From contig NC_087062.1 of assembly GCF_963678635.1 (NCBI RefSeq), positions 21,937,789-22,001,788 of the forward strand: a stretch of DNA of 64,000 bases, given 5' to 3'. This DNA is from Symsagittifera roscoffensis. Its lineage: Eukaryota; Xenacoelomorpha; Acoela; Convolutidae. Each line of letters begins with the position of its first letter. Within the stretch, counting starts at the first letter, position 1. Below the pieces are notes generated by a model. That model saw only the letters and a list, made by a program, of their open reading frames with translations, was not told where the DNA came from and made no database searches. The translations under genes were made by a program, and so were the position numbers. Of this stretch, positions 12,483 through 24,039 are shown piece by piece.

Positions 12483-13300
12483 GACTCATTGAACTCATTA
12501 AAACTATATTTTCCAATTTCTTTATTTTTCAATTTGTAGAGTTTGTAGACTTAGTTTTAGCTAATTTAGCACTAGCCGATCATTCACTTTTTAATGTTGC
12601 TTTAGATTAAGATATTCGTACTTCATTCTTAATCATGTTATTTTATCATTTTCTTAGTCGATCATTTTGAAGCGTCGATCAATCGCCTTGTACCATTTTC
12701 GGGCGAAAATGATTTTTTTAATGATCTTACGTCATATTTAGTTTTAAGTTTTCTTTAGAGCGCGAAAATTTGTTTTTATTGATTCCACAAACTGTTAGCG
12801 GATTCCGCAGATTGTAAGTGAGATATCCAGCATGAACCAGATTGAACAATAGCTAGCTAGAACAACGAATGCGGAAATTACCAACAAATACTAAACCATC
12901 GTCTCCTTTGTGGAATCCACGAGCAAATCTTAAACCCTTACTTAACTGACTTCGTGGATATACCCCTGTAGATTTTAAACATTTGATTGAAAACGGCTAT
13001 TTTGATTTTTCAAGCTAGTTTGATTAGTCATTTTTTAATGTTATTTCATTCCTAATCACGTTATTTTCCTAATTTATTTGCCTAGTAAATGTACATAATT
13101 GTATTTATTCAGGGTTTATTATAAGAAAATTTAATTTGTGAATTTGAATATAAATTAGAACAGGTTTAAAATATAAAATCATGAACACAAACTTACTCTT
13201 ATAAATTGTAAATTGATTCGAAAACTGATTAAACAATCCCCGGAACGGAACGAGTTTTAAATTTTGTAGAATACCCAAAAAATCCATTTAACTGCTGTCG

Positions 13301-14622
13301 TCAAACAACGGTTGAGCAACTTTGTCCTCCATAGTCATAGCGCAGTTGCTCGAAAGATGCAATGTCTCTCCTGGCTATTAGGATGACTATTCTTTCGCCT
13401 ATGCTGGAAAATACAACTTCTACCATCTTCATTTTGGCCTGTTTTTCTTCTGCGTCGCGTGATTTGCTAAAAGACCCAGACAAACGTTCGATTTATATAA
13501 CGGGCACTCCTCATTTGAAGCGTCAATCAATCGCCTAGGAGGACCCGCAATTTGCAATACGTAATCACTTAGAACTCCTGGTTGGAGGCAGTACTGGTCG
13601 GCATTGATGTTGGTGACTACTTTGCCGTGGTAATCCATCAACAAGTCATCTTGCTTAAACGATTGCCAAGCAATCAGACCTAATAAAAAATCACTGATTG
13701 AAAATTGAACTGATTCAAAAACTTCTGATTCAAACTGAAATTTTATTAGTAAGATATATTTATCGAGTTATTAACATTATAAAGTACCTCTTCCAAAGAC
13801 GGGAATTAAGACATCACTATGCCGATCCAGCTCTGGGTCAATGCACGACTCTGAAACTCTTCCTGAGTTTCATATGGAAAGCTCTCAATGTCGTTGCCGG
13901 TATGTTTCAGGCTTGTGGTTTTCTCAAGCGACTGAAACTTTCTCTTTGATCCATCATTGAGCGGCTTCGCCACATGATCATTCACCTTCTTCATGTCATG
14001 GGTTGCCCACTTCTGCTTTGAGTAAAAGTAAAATTGTAACTTTACTTGACAGCTCATGGGAAGTCGTCATCTGCTGAACGAAGATCTGTGCGCGCTGTAC
14101 CTGGCGAACGTAACGTTGTGAATCTTGTCGGGATCGCAATGCCAACAGAACCTCTTCAAAGCTGTATCCGCTTGCCTCTTCAGCTTTTCCATCTCGAACG
14201 TAAGGCTGGTAGACAAAGGCATAAGCTTCGCAACCTTACGTGCGAGACAGCGCTTCGGCTGTTCCAGATCTATGATTCTAGTCTATAAAAAATGAAATTA
14301 ATATATATGATTCCACGTTGGTTTCATTTTTGATAAATAAATCCCTTTCGAAGACATTGAAACTTTATATCGATTGAACTACCTGGCGTTTGAACTGATC
14401 AACTATTGGAGCAGCACCACGCTCCCAAATGAATTGACGAAAAACAGTTGAGTCGTCACCATGTTTTTTGTGTCCCGAAAAGCCCGCTGAAGAACATAGC
14501 TCATACTGCTCCTCCTTAAATGGGTTTTGGCCTCTGTATAGTACAATTTCATACCCTGTACTAGCCAAACTGAAATTCTGTGCGGGACGCGAGTAGTTGA
14601 CACTATAAAATTGAGTCATCAA
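13301..14622 (-). pseudogene. SET-domain (histone-methyltransferase-like) gene, multi-exon, frameshifted
   Basis: The last exon (13679-13301) reads as a SET domain: DYHGKVV near its start, an RLIDAS motif, then LGLLANHA (the N-H core that binds methyl donor), and ARRDI...EQLRYDYG at the end. One base seems lost in an A-run near 13,445, so the NHA part and the RYDYG part are in different frames. Upstream on the same strand, exon-like frames lie at 14622-14383 (ends CAG/GTAGTT), 14282-14101 (after TTTATAG, ends CCAG/GTACAG) and about 14010-13806. The first two join in phase. The frameshift makes a pseudogene likely, although one homopolymer base could be a sequencing error. Confidence 0.6.
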
Positions 14623-14669
14623 ATCGCGTCATCATTGTTTTTTTATCAAATCAGTGTTTTAGATTTAAA

Positions 14670-15055
14670 ATGATAGTTACAGGCTGCTGGTTCTATGCTC
14701 AGCTCCACGGTATTGTTTTCATTTTTCCCTCATTGTTGACAATCGACTGGACGACGGGATGTAACCTGGTGTTGATGATCATTTTCTCGAGCATCCCTGT
14801 GCACATGAACAGAAACGTGACAAGGGCTCTGAACAAGGTTAATTGTTCTTTGTGGGACAAGGTTCCACTTCTCTTATCGGTGCAGTCGTTCGACTTCCGG
14901 ACATTCTGTAAAATGATTTCTTTGAGAGTCTCGTTTTTTATCGGGTTTTCGGCTCGGGAGGCTCTTGCAGGTTGCTAAAATTGAATATGATTTAGGTTCA
15001 ATATTTGGTTCACCAAAACCTTTAGGCTTGTGTAATGTTTCGCCTACAGTTTCGC
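14670..15055. other. Intergenic stretch
   Basis: A 102-codon plus-strand frame is open at 14670-14978, but it shows no family features and lies between minus-strand gene-like segments. I do not call it as a gene. Confidence 0.4.
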
Positions 15056-15775
15056 CTATATTATCTGGATCTGCATGATCCTTTTGCGGCTTTCTGTGGG
15101 CTCGTCTTTCATGTGGTCTTGTAATTTTGTGGGATCATGGGCTCGTGGTTCCGTGGGAGTGTAGGTTCGCCTCTCATGGTCATGCGGTTGTCTTTCAACT
15201 TCTCGATAGTGGGGAAAAGCCGATGGACATGGAGAATTCGGATAAGGTGATGCCGACATTTAGGAATCCAGGTAGGCCAGATATGGCTGATACTGCTGAG
15301 GCTGGCACTGATGTACCATCGACGCGCCTGAACGGACATGTCGCACAGGGGTATGTGGTTGCCCATATGTCGGTATGTGGTTGACTGATGCACCATCGAC
15401 GCGCCTGAATGGACATGTCGCAGAGGGGTATGTGGTTGCCCATATGTGGTTGCCCATATGCCCATACGGAATTGGCGAGGCGAAAGGTTGCGGGGGATCT
15501 CGCAAAGGGGTTACCGGTGTCGGAGGATCAAATGATGTCGTCTCTGATGCTGCGAGTGGTGACGGAGGCACAGGGATGTTAGAAGGCATGCAAATATAGT
15601 GATGGAGAACTGGAAGGCACTGAACATGAGTTTTCGGCGTTGGACATTTACTTTGAGTCCGTAAGTTTTTACTAGATTGGGATGAAAAATGAGAAATGGA
15701 AATAACATTGAGCAGAAGAAGCGGATGAACTGACATCAATTTAGCCGCAAAGCTCCCATCTTTTATCAGCACCAA
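15056..15775 (-). CDS. Proline-rich ORF with one in-frame stop; function unknown
   Basis: A minus-strand frame of 171 codons (15775-15260) is followed after one TAA by 67 more codons in the same frame (15259-15056). The N-terminal part has a hydrophobic run (LMSVHPLLLLNVISIS) that could be a signal peptide. The middle is rich in Pro, Ser and Thr, a His/Pro-rich repeat occupies about 15,310-15,455, and the end is charged. I do not recognise it. All three frames are fairly open across the repeat, which weakens the case. Confidence 0.35.
15310..15455. repeat. 77-bp direct repeat, two units
   Basis: Two units with the shared core CATCGACGCGCCTGAA begin at 15310 and 15387. A shorter fragment (GTGGTTGCCCATATG) is repeated again at the right end. 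The repeat falls inside the proline-rich ORF and accounts for its internal sequence repetition. Confidence 0.85.
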
Positions 15776-17393
15776 TTTAATCGAAACACGAGAAGATCAA
15801 GACAAGAGTCCACCAAGGAATAGCTTCGACACTTTCCACTGTTCCTAGCACACCAGATGACAGCAGCATCTTTGCAATAATGACTGCCTAAAGATAAGAC
15901 GGCTAATTCATAATGAAGTCGTCATACTGATAAGGGGAACTAGACAGTGCATTTCTTATCAGTAAAGCCGTCATTATCAGGGAAAGTTGTCATTAGTCAA
16001 TTCTTGAACCAACGCTCATTTCATTTCAATCAATCAATCGCTTTTAAGCTCAGTCATGTTTTAGAGTCTTTTATCCTTGTCATCATGCTAAGTAGAATTT
16101 TTCGGGTAAAAGAAAAAAGTGCAAGTCCTCAATGACGTCACTTCCATCTGGGAAAAGTGCTGTATTTTTATCATTAATCAGCGATTGGTGCGTAAAAGTT
16201 AAATAGTCAGATTGTCCGACGAGTGCCATTTTTAGTGTCCCAGAAGTCAGAAAAGAGAACTCAATAGCATGGAACATAAGAAAATTTTACATAAGGTACT
16301 CCGAGTTGAGAAACGAGTCACAAGGTGATTCGTGGAAACGAGTCGCCGGAGAATCACTGCCAGACGATTTCATAAAATTCATGATTACAGATGCTGAGAA
16401 ATTTAGATCCGAAAAAACCCTCAGAGCCCAAGGCCAAAAAAACAAGCAAGGAGGAAAAACAGCAGGAAGATTTTTGGAGTCGCCTTGATTATTTTGAGTC
16501 AGAAAGTGACATTCCCCTGAAGTTTGCTCAATGCATCAACGGTGTAGAACAGGTGAAAATAACTAGTAACGATTCAAATGTGTAACTAATCTCTTAATCA
16601 ATCACATCCAAATAACCTTACATTCTGTATGAACATCGATTTCATCTGATATACTGAAAATTTATAATGCATTTCCGGATGCAACTAATTCTTATTTTTA
16701 CCGGTATTTAATTTACCGTATTGTTTTTATACAATATTTTCTATTTTGTAATTTTAGCTAGGTTGTTTTACCGTATTCTATTTAAACCCCATAATCTATT
16801 TTGTGATTTTAGCTGCAATCGACTATCTTGCGCACTGGAGAAAAGTTTCGTGTTGATTATTTGAAATTAGGTTACTCGAAGAAACGAGCATTTGCTGGAA
16901 TGAGTTCCATCGAAAATTCGGATGTCACCCAATGAATACCTTCTGTATTAGCGGAGCTTGCTGAAGAAGACTTTTTGGTATGTGGTTGTTTTATTTCAAT
17001 TTTGTTGTTTTTCCAAAAACAAATATGATTTATTCTGTTATTCTCGTGTGCTTCGTTTTGGAACAATTTTAGCTGCCGTCTGAGTGATATCACTCACCCA
17101 ATTAGCCAAGTTTTTGCGACATTTTCGGCAATAAAAAGATGCGGTGGCTTGATGAGGAAAAAAATAGGGCAAACTTTCAAATTGATTCCAGCTACACCAA
17201 AAACCAGAAAGGCCATTGATTTATCATCCACACAGCGTGCTGCTAAATTTTTGGGCAGTATAACCTCAGGACTTTTTAGATGCCATCAACCTTGGGATTC
17301 TGCGCTGGGGGAAAATGGGGTTTGATGCCAGCAAGAAACGAACGTGAGCTAGACACTCTGATCAAATCTTTCTGATCACTAGACACTCTGATC
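15776..17393. other. Mostly non-coding; two short overlapping frames at 16306-16585
   Basis: Frames 16306-16488 and 16391-16585 look protein-like in part (a Lys-rich KKPSEPKAKKTSKEEKQQ run followed by an acidic DYFESESD) and could be two halves of one frameshifted remnant. No family is recognised. The rest is AT-rich with no supported gene. Confidence 0.3.
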
Positions 17394-17585
17394 AAGTTCG
17401 TCGAACACAGAGATTTCCTCATGAGCACAATCCGATGCCATATAAGAGCATACCGTGGTAGATATGCCTTCGAGGATTACTACCGAGAATTATATAGACG
17501 TAATATGGCCGAGACTTTTTTTATGACTTGGAATGAACAACTTGAACTGTTTATACTGTTTCTTGTCATGACTATTTTCTTATGA
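17394..17585 (+). pseudogene. Short coding remnant of unknown family
   Basis: An open frame reads through an Arg/Tyr-rich, helical-looking stretch (IRCHIRAYRGRYAFEDYYRE) with possible ATG at 17421 and stop at 17583-17585. Just upstream an 'ACTAGACACTCTGATCAA'-type segment is duplicated (about 17,348 and 17,378), adding a stop between two copies of an LDTLIK motif, so the start of the protein is broken. Family not recognised. Confidence 0.35.
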
Positions 17586-17989
17586 CTGTTTGTTGTTTTT
17601 TGATCTCTTTAAATTAACCGTAATTTGCCGTTTTATTATTACTGTATGCAGTATGTGTTATAGTCTGAAAAAAATGCCGGCCTGTCAATGTTGCTCATAA
17701 AGAGTGAACTATCTATTTGATGTAATTTGCTCATAGAAATTAAATTATCTATTAAGAAAAACTAATTTGAGTAAATCCGTTCTAGATAAGAAGATTAACA
17801 AAATTTGAACAACTGCAGCTAAAATAAGTGGTTAATTGCGGGAACAAAATATGTTCCCAAAAATTTTGCCTTGTCAAACTATATTTGAAAACACCTTAAT
17901 AATTGTAATTGAAATAATTGATTGAATTGAACTGATTAATTTAAATGCGAGTTTGTTCATATTGTTCCTTTCGCAGGAATTGAGATTGA

Positions 17990-18185
17990 TCAAAGGAATT
18001 GGGATCGAAGTTGGGTTACAGGATTTCGGATTGAAGTTTGGTTACAGGAATCGGGATCGAAGTTTGGCTACGGGTATCGGGATAAAAATTGGGTTGCATG
18101 AATTGGGATCGAAATTGGGTTACAGGAATTGAGATCGAAGTTGGTGACGAAGTTAATCAGATCGAAATTGAGATCGAATTGAGAT
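17990..18185 (+). repeat. Degenerate ~30-bp minisatellite
   Basis: Repeated units built on GGGATCGAAGTTGGGTTACA with many substitutions. About six units can be seen. Confidence 0.8.
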
Positions 18186-18285
18186 CCGTAGACGTCATGT
18201 ATTGTTGGTGAACCGTTGTTGGTGAACACCTGTAGTAAATAAAAGATATAAATTAAAACGTTACCACGTATAAACATATATGTAA

Positions 18286-18400
18286 ATGGAATCCGCAAAC
18301 AAAACGCGGATTCCGCTTACAATTTGCAGATTCCACTTACAATTTGAGGATTCCACTTACAATTTGCGGGTTCCACTTACAGATGCGGATTCCGCAACAG
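18286..18400 (+). repeat. ~20-bp minisatellite of GATTCCRC-TTACAATTTG units
   Basis: Five or so units of GATTCCGCTTACAATTTG and variants. Similar GGATTCCGCA and GATTCCACAAACTGTT words reappear at 18,430-18,640 and also in the composite units of the first 13 kb, so the two regions may share an ancestral repeat. Confidence 0.8.
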
Positions 18401-18801
18401 CTCAATTTAACGTTACAAATGTTTTATTATTTGCTAACGGATTCCACAAACTGTTCTGGACTCCACAATTACTTTTGCGGATTCCGCAAATTCGCCTATT
18501 TTTGGAGCAATTTTGAGCGGTACAGTGATTTAGTTATTTGTTTGTGGAATCCAAAACAGCATAGAAGATCAAAGAGAAGTAGCAATGTGGCGGATTCCTC
18601 GACAAATCTGATTTTTGCCTGTTGCGGATTCCGCTTACAATGCAGAGAATGCACAGTTTGGCCTCGTAATGACTTTTTTTCATACTGTTCGGTTGTCATG
18701 AAAATTGACATGCAGACTGATTATGCCACGAAAAAAATTATTGGTCTTCACAGTTAACCTTGTAAAACTACTAGTTAGACCATAAAGTTGATGGTTGTGT
18801 G

Positions 18802-18832
18802 AGGTGTGTGTGTGTGTGTGTGTGGGGGGGGG
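18802..18832. repeat. GT microsatellite followed by a G run
   Basis: About ten GT dinucleotides are followed by a homopolymeric G run. Confidence 0.9.
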
Positions 18833-20025
18833 TAGGAAAAAAGGAAGCCGAATCAAAGGTTTCTTAAAAGAGCCGACTGCATTAATTGAACCATAAAGTC
18901 GAACAGAGTTGAAATTTAAAGTTGAACATAGTCAAAACAAAATTTAAATTGAATCAAAACATACTGAAATTCAAAACATAAAGCCGAGGTAAGTTAACTC
19001 GTGAAGCTGAAGGGAGACAAAAATAAAAACAAAACAAATAAAATTTTAAATCGAAACAAGTAAAAAATAGGTCGATCTGGGTCGAAATATTAACGAATAA
19101 TTGAGCGAAAAGTCAAAGTTGTAACCGGGCCTAAAAAGACTTAAATTGAAATATAAGAAGTCGATTTACTTCAAATATTAAGAAGCGTTTTCTTAGATGT
19201 CATTGCCTTCGATCTTATCCCGCACCGAGCTCCAATGGATTATAATCGATTATATAATATGGTCAGTCTCTACAAAATTCAAAATAATCGATTAAATCGA
19301 TGGATTACAATCAGTAGCGGATTTAGGGGGGGGGGGCGAACGCCTCCCCTCAGGAATTCGACCCCCTGCCGACCCAAAGGGTCCCCCTTTGTACTATTAT
19401 GAGATATCAAGTTTGGCTGACTGACCTTAAAACTTTGTAAAGGCGCCTTCGGCGCCAATATGTACTTATTTTGAGCGGGGAGAGGGGGCCGAAAAGACGC
19501 AATTTTTGGTCAAAACTTTCCAGTGCCAAAAAAGTGCCTAAAAAGTGCTTGAAATTGCCTTTCTAAAATTTTCTTAAAACTTTTATGTCAGAATAATCGA
19601 TTATAACCGATTGTAATCCTTTAGAAATGGTTGACAAACTTTATATTTTTATGCCAATATAATCCAGTATAACATCTGATTTCAGGTTTTAAAGAATAAT
19701 TGGTAAAATTTTCCCCCATAATTCGAACAGTTATAAGCTTTAACGATTGTATTAGCAACCGCGGAATGTGGGGATTTGCACAACTCTCATCAACCTGAGA
19801 TTTTTGTGGAAAAAAATCAATCTATCATAACTTATTGCAATAAGTTGAGGCTGAACAGAAAGAAGTTTCATCAACTACCACCAACGAACAAATTTAAGCA
19901 AGAACCGAAACAAGACTTAATTTAGTTGAAGTTTTAGTTCCTAAGGTTAACGGGTTTTCTCAGTTTCAAGTAACAATTTCACTAAAATCTGTGTTTGCCT
20001 AAATAATCTGTAAGAAATGATTACA
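18833..20025. other. AT-rich stretch without a gene, containing ATAATCGATT-rich repeats
   Basis: No coding frame. Blocks at 19,220-19,320 and 19,590-19,680 are built from ATAATCGATTATA-like words. A GC-rich insert at 19,316-19,500, with a long G run and an inverted GGCGCCTTCGGCGCC, may be a short mobile fragment. If the BEL/Pao element to the right kept an LTR it would end here, but I could not find one. Confidence 0.45.
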
Positions 20026-20253
20026 TTATAAAACAGAAGCATAATTGACCACGCTAACATCCTCCGCCCACAAAGGAGCAAGAACGGGTGCAAGTTCCCC
20101 GATCGGACGTGTGTACTCATCGGTTGACAACCAAATTAAAGCGGATCGCGCTATGCCGTCGTTGCCGTGGTTCATTGACTTGACTCGCGCTAACGGGTAA
20201 TGGCCTATTGGACTAATGTCCTCAATCATCCAAACGAGATCTCCAGTTTTCAA
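20026..20253 (-). pseudogene. BEL/Pao integrase C-terminal domain
   Basis: Seventy-five codons begin with a K-x-GDLVW motif, continue with HYPLARV and an RPIGELAPVL-type end. This is the usual C-terminal domain after the integrase core in BEL/Pao polyproteins. It closes the element. Confidence 0.75.
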
Positions 20254-20570
20254 GGGTGATTCTGGAGAAGAAAACCGTTTCGCTCGTTTGTTAAGCGTTG
20301 GTACGTACTCACGGAGCCTATGATTTGCATTGGATTGTGCTCGGGCGTAAGAATTTCGATGATTGAATTTTTGCTCGAAATATAATGGCGAAAAGCTACT
20401 GACGCGATGTCCAAATAGGAAGTGACTCGGCGTTAACGCTTCGAGATTATTCGGATCTTTCGGATCGGAGGATATGGGTCAACTAAACAAAACATGGTGA
20501 AAGCTCCTCAGTGAGTTTTTGTGTTTCTTCCTCTTTTGGTGCTTTTTTGGTAACTTCCCCTTTTGGTGCT

Positions 20571-21344
20571 CTAGACGAGCCTTTCCCACACACCTTCATG
20601 ATTAGCATCACTGGATTGATTGAATTTCCAGGCTAACATTTTAAGAGCGAGCTGAACGGGTGCATGTCGATTCCAGTTCTCCATGCAAAAAATCAGCTCT
20701 TTAGCCGAGCCAACGAAAATCGTACCATTGTCCGACCAGATGACGGAAGGCGTTCCCCGCCGAGCAATGAAGCGTTGTACTCCCATTACACAGGAACTTT
20801 ATTCATTGACGAAACAACCTCTAAATTAGCAGCACGTATCGTCATGCACGTGAATAAAAAACCCCTGCGTTTCTCTGAGCTTGGTCGAATCGTTACGTGG
20901 AACGGGCCGAAGTAATCTACTCCGCAGTTGGTGAATGGCGGTTGTCGGTTACCCGGTCGCTCGTGCTGAAGGTCAGCCATCATTGGCGAAATTAATTTAG
21001 CTTTCCGTTTTATGGCATAACACGCAGTGGTACTCTTTTGAACGGAGGGCAGTACGGAGCCCCAATACAACGTACTCTAATTGTATAACAGCACGCAGAT
21101 AATCAACATTTTGGCAATAGTTCTTTTGGTGAATAAATGATAAAAGCATAATCACGAGTAGATGTCGACTATCTAAAATGATGGGATGCTTAACGTTAAA
21201 TTCAACAGAGGTGAGACGGCGTACACGGCCAGCGGAACGGACTGGACCACCGGGACCAATGAATGGCAACAAAGAAGCTATTCGGCTAGACTTCTTAATG
21301 GACTGTTTTTTTTGTGAAATTTGCAGCTTGTTCAATACGTTCAT
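20571..21344 (-). pseudogene. BEL/Pao integrase
   Basis: Three overlapping minus frames cover the integrase. 21344-20997 is the N-terminal region. 21070-20786 has GVDYFGPFHVTI, containing the first catalytic Asp. 20786-20571 has the RRGTPSVIWSDNGTIFVG motif with the second Asp, and ends in the family signature GVWERLV, where the third acidic residue (E) lies just before W-E-R. The frame breaks show it is inactive. Confidence 0.8.
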
Positions 21345-21568
21345 TCAATTCATATGAAGGTCTTTTGAGTCAAATCCTGGTGCAAAATTTTGACTCAGGT
21401 TTAAAAGGCCCATCTTTTTTTTTCAAAACAGGTGGACCTTTCATTCAACCGCTTTCTTTCAGAGCCTGAACAGTTATTCCGCGAGTTCCGGTATCTGCTG
21501 GATTGCCATCACTGGACACATGGAACCACCCATAAATTGTAGTAGTTTCGAAAATTTCGGAAGCCCGC

Positions 21569-21835
21569 TTAGTCACAAAGACAGGCAACTTGCTGGTAGA
21601 GTTCAACAAGTGCAATACAGTAAGTGTTGTCTCTCCAAATGTATGAGCTTTTAAGTTTTATTTTCAAACATTTCTCGATTGCGAGTCTCAGACGGCTCGC
21701 CAGTATTAATGGTGGCAATTCAAGTTTAGGGATTGAAGGAGTTTTCATCGGTGCTACTCTAGTTTTTCCAAAAACAAAAGCAATCGTGGCTTCAATTGTG
21801 ACGGCGGGGCAAACGCGCAGGAAGCAACCGAGCAA
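21569..21835 (-). pseudogene. BEL/Pao RNase H-like segment
   Basis: The frame includes FGKTRVAPMKTPSIPKLELP, which matches the K-x-RVAP-x(n)-PxLEL block of BEL/Pao RNase H regions, followed by a W-x-DN motif. It sits between the RT and integrase fragments, as expected. Confidence 0.75.
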
Positions 21836-21978
21836 ATTACGTCCTGAGAGCTGTCACTAATTATATGCAGCTCTTTTTGGTCAACCGGGGTGTCGAAAAA
21901 ATTGTCATTCGGCCAAGTATTGGTAAACTGGTATGCGACTCAATGAACTTTTCTTGAAGTTCACCAGACAATGGCTCA

Positions 21979-22311
21979 TCACACAGTTGGCCCAAAAGAC
22001 GCCAAATATCCTTCAGTAAAAGCCCGAAACGTGTATGGTCCGACCAAACCGATTGGGTCCAAAACCGAGGAGACGTAACTTAAGACGGTGCGTTGCGTAA
22101 TCAGTTTTGTCATATCTTTGTTCGCTCCACAACTGACGTTTAAGGTATCGTTCTTATTATCCCACTCTATACCTAATACGTGCGTTGTGGTGTCGCTTAG
22201 GTTAAATTCTTTTACAGGGTCCATCTTGTTGGTCTCCGGATTTATCTTTTCCGCTAAATCTGGGACATTGCTAACAAACTTGGTTGAGCTAAAACCAACT
22301 AGATTCAGCAA
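21979..22311 (-). pseudogene. BEL/Pao reverse transcriptase, C-terminal part
   Basis: Contains HVLGIEWDNKNDTLNV and then VLSYVSSVLDPIGLVGP, the two conserved BEL/Pao blocks that follow the RT palm. The catalytic YxDD region to the right (about 22,350-23,000) is too decayed for me to read in one frame. Confidence 0.8.
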
Positions 22312-23000
22312 AATTCTTTGCTCAGGCTTAAAGCTTCATTTGATTCAGCGATAGAATCTGAAAAATCAAGCATATAAAAATTATCAAGGACAGCAGATGA
22401 AGCAGCCGTAAACTTGGCGTAATTAACTCTCGCAGTTTGTTGGTGCGCAAAAATTGCTAAAGTGGAGGACTCTAGATGTGACGAAGATGTGACGAAGGTA
22501 TTGAAAAACGTTTATCTCACTTAAATGATCCTCCGGCTACAGAAAAAACGACGGCTGGTCAGCTGGAATGACCCCTTCTTGAATGAACATGTCTTTAATG
22601 TCTGCGGATACTGCAATTTATTGTTGTCAGAACCGGAGGAGCACTCTCAACAAGTTCTGCAACAGATCGGGCCCTACTAAAAAAACACTTGTTCAGGGAT
22701 GCAACTTAAATTTTCGTAGCACCGTTTAAAACATCCCTCACATACCAGATTTATTCTGAAGGGTGAAGTAAATACCACTTACGGCCGGTTGGCGTGTTCA
22801 TCTCATTGGGTTTAATAGGAATGATATATCCCATTTCCAAATCGTCCTGAAAAGTTTTACCGTAAAGATTTTTCAGGATAAGATCTTTCGAACCGCTTTT
22901 CCAAAGACTGAAGCTGGCCAAATGCGTAGTAGTAGTTGTTCGGCAACCTGAAATCCTTAGCAGCCCAAATCATACCAACGGAGCATCGAGTTCCGTCATG

Positions 23001-23216
23001 CTAAACAGTCGATTCAAGCGTTTTTAGAGCTTGCCTGTCTGATGCTGAACGCGGATACGCTGATTTATAATTACCGTAGGACTCAAGTTCATACCAGTTT
23101 TCAACTTGCTCTAAAACAGAGTTGTCGTCAACACTACACTTGAAAAGGTAAGATAGGAAACCTAAGGATGATGGTAGAGGGCTATTGAGAATCCAATAGA
23201 TAGGTAAACGTACCAC
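23001..23216 (-). pseudogene. BEL/Pao protease/RT junction region
   Basis: The frame has the pattern VLEQVENWYELESYG then a Ser-rich segment and ALKTLESTV, typical of the stretch just before the RT core in BEL/Pao elements. Confidence 0.65.
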
Positions 23217-23440
23217 AAACGTTGATTTTCGGCTTTTACCACAGTGAACTTCTGATGGTCGGAAGGATGAAAACAGTCTTGGCCCAAAATTATGCCGTGT
23301 CAGAATTTTGGTACGTCAAGGAAGACACCGGAGCTAAACGAGGATAAAGTTTTTAAAGTTCACTGACATTGATGGCATCATAACATAGGTGTGAATCTGT
23401 CTTCACAAAAGGTCGTGCATAAGAGTTGTATAAGTTGGAA

Positions 23441-24031
23441 TCATTTAAACCTTAAATTACCATATCTACTTATTCTGTCCTTAAAACATGTTGTGAACTG
23501 TTTCCATTGACGGCGAGTTTCAACTTTCTGCCGTTGAGCGGAAATCCAAGAGTGAGTGCAAGCTGAATCACAAAAAAAAACTAGAATATTGAAAATGGTT
23601 GTGTTGCTGGACAACTTCAATTTAACGATTTTTAGCAGATGTTTATCACGGAGAACGGAAGTGGCGCAATTGTTTTCAAATGTTTCTACTTCGAGACCAA
23701 CGGAATGCGAAGAGGTTTTTTTCTCCTGCTGGGGACTTTCTCGAGTCTTCTGCGGGGTATCATCTTTCGGCTCCGCGAGGAAAGGCAGTGCTGTTGCAAT
23801 CGGGCTTATTGCACTTTCTAGATTTTGGGCATTTTCAAAAAGTTTGACCCGATTGCCCAATTGCAGACAAGAAAAACACAACTTCTGTTCACCAGCAATA
23901 TTTGCTCCTGGAGTTGTGTTTTTCTCTTTGAAGACGCTACAGGAACAACTGCCATGCTTGCCGTTGCGAACAACACAGGGCGGATACTCTTGAGAGGGCT
24001 TTTTGTCAGACTCTTTTGATTTAGACGTCAA
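23441..24031 (-). pseudogene. BEL/Pao gag C-terminus and aspartic protease
   Basis: A Cys-rich segment (KHGSCSCSVF, then LCFSCLQLGN) corresponds to the gag zinc-binding region, with some ligands lost. Farther on, a FCDSACTHSWIS motif matches the active-site loop of BEL/Pao proteases (D-S-A/G pattern). The frame ends before RT. Confidence 0.7.
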
Positions 24032-24039
24032 AATTTTCG

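Larger units (their letters stand above)
2880..12840 (+). repeat. Array of composite units carrying gypsy pol fragments
   Basis: Each unit has a ~700-bp non-coding leader, a conserved short ORF (3321-3542, 8423-8644, 10602-10823; the 6,110-6,330 copy is altered) and the pol fragment. Offsets between successive pol fragments are about 3,590, 2,690, 2,420 and 2,179 bp. Because leader and pol fragment repeat together, the array grew by local duplication rather than by independent insertion. The short ORF is probably unit sequence rather than a gene. Confidence 0.75.

Noticed and set aside
14670-14978. 102-codon plus-strand frame
   Set aside because: Hydrophobic but without motifs, and located between minus-strand gene-like segments. 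Not enough support.
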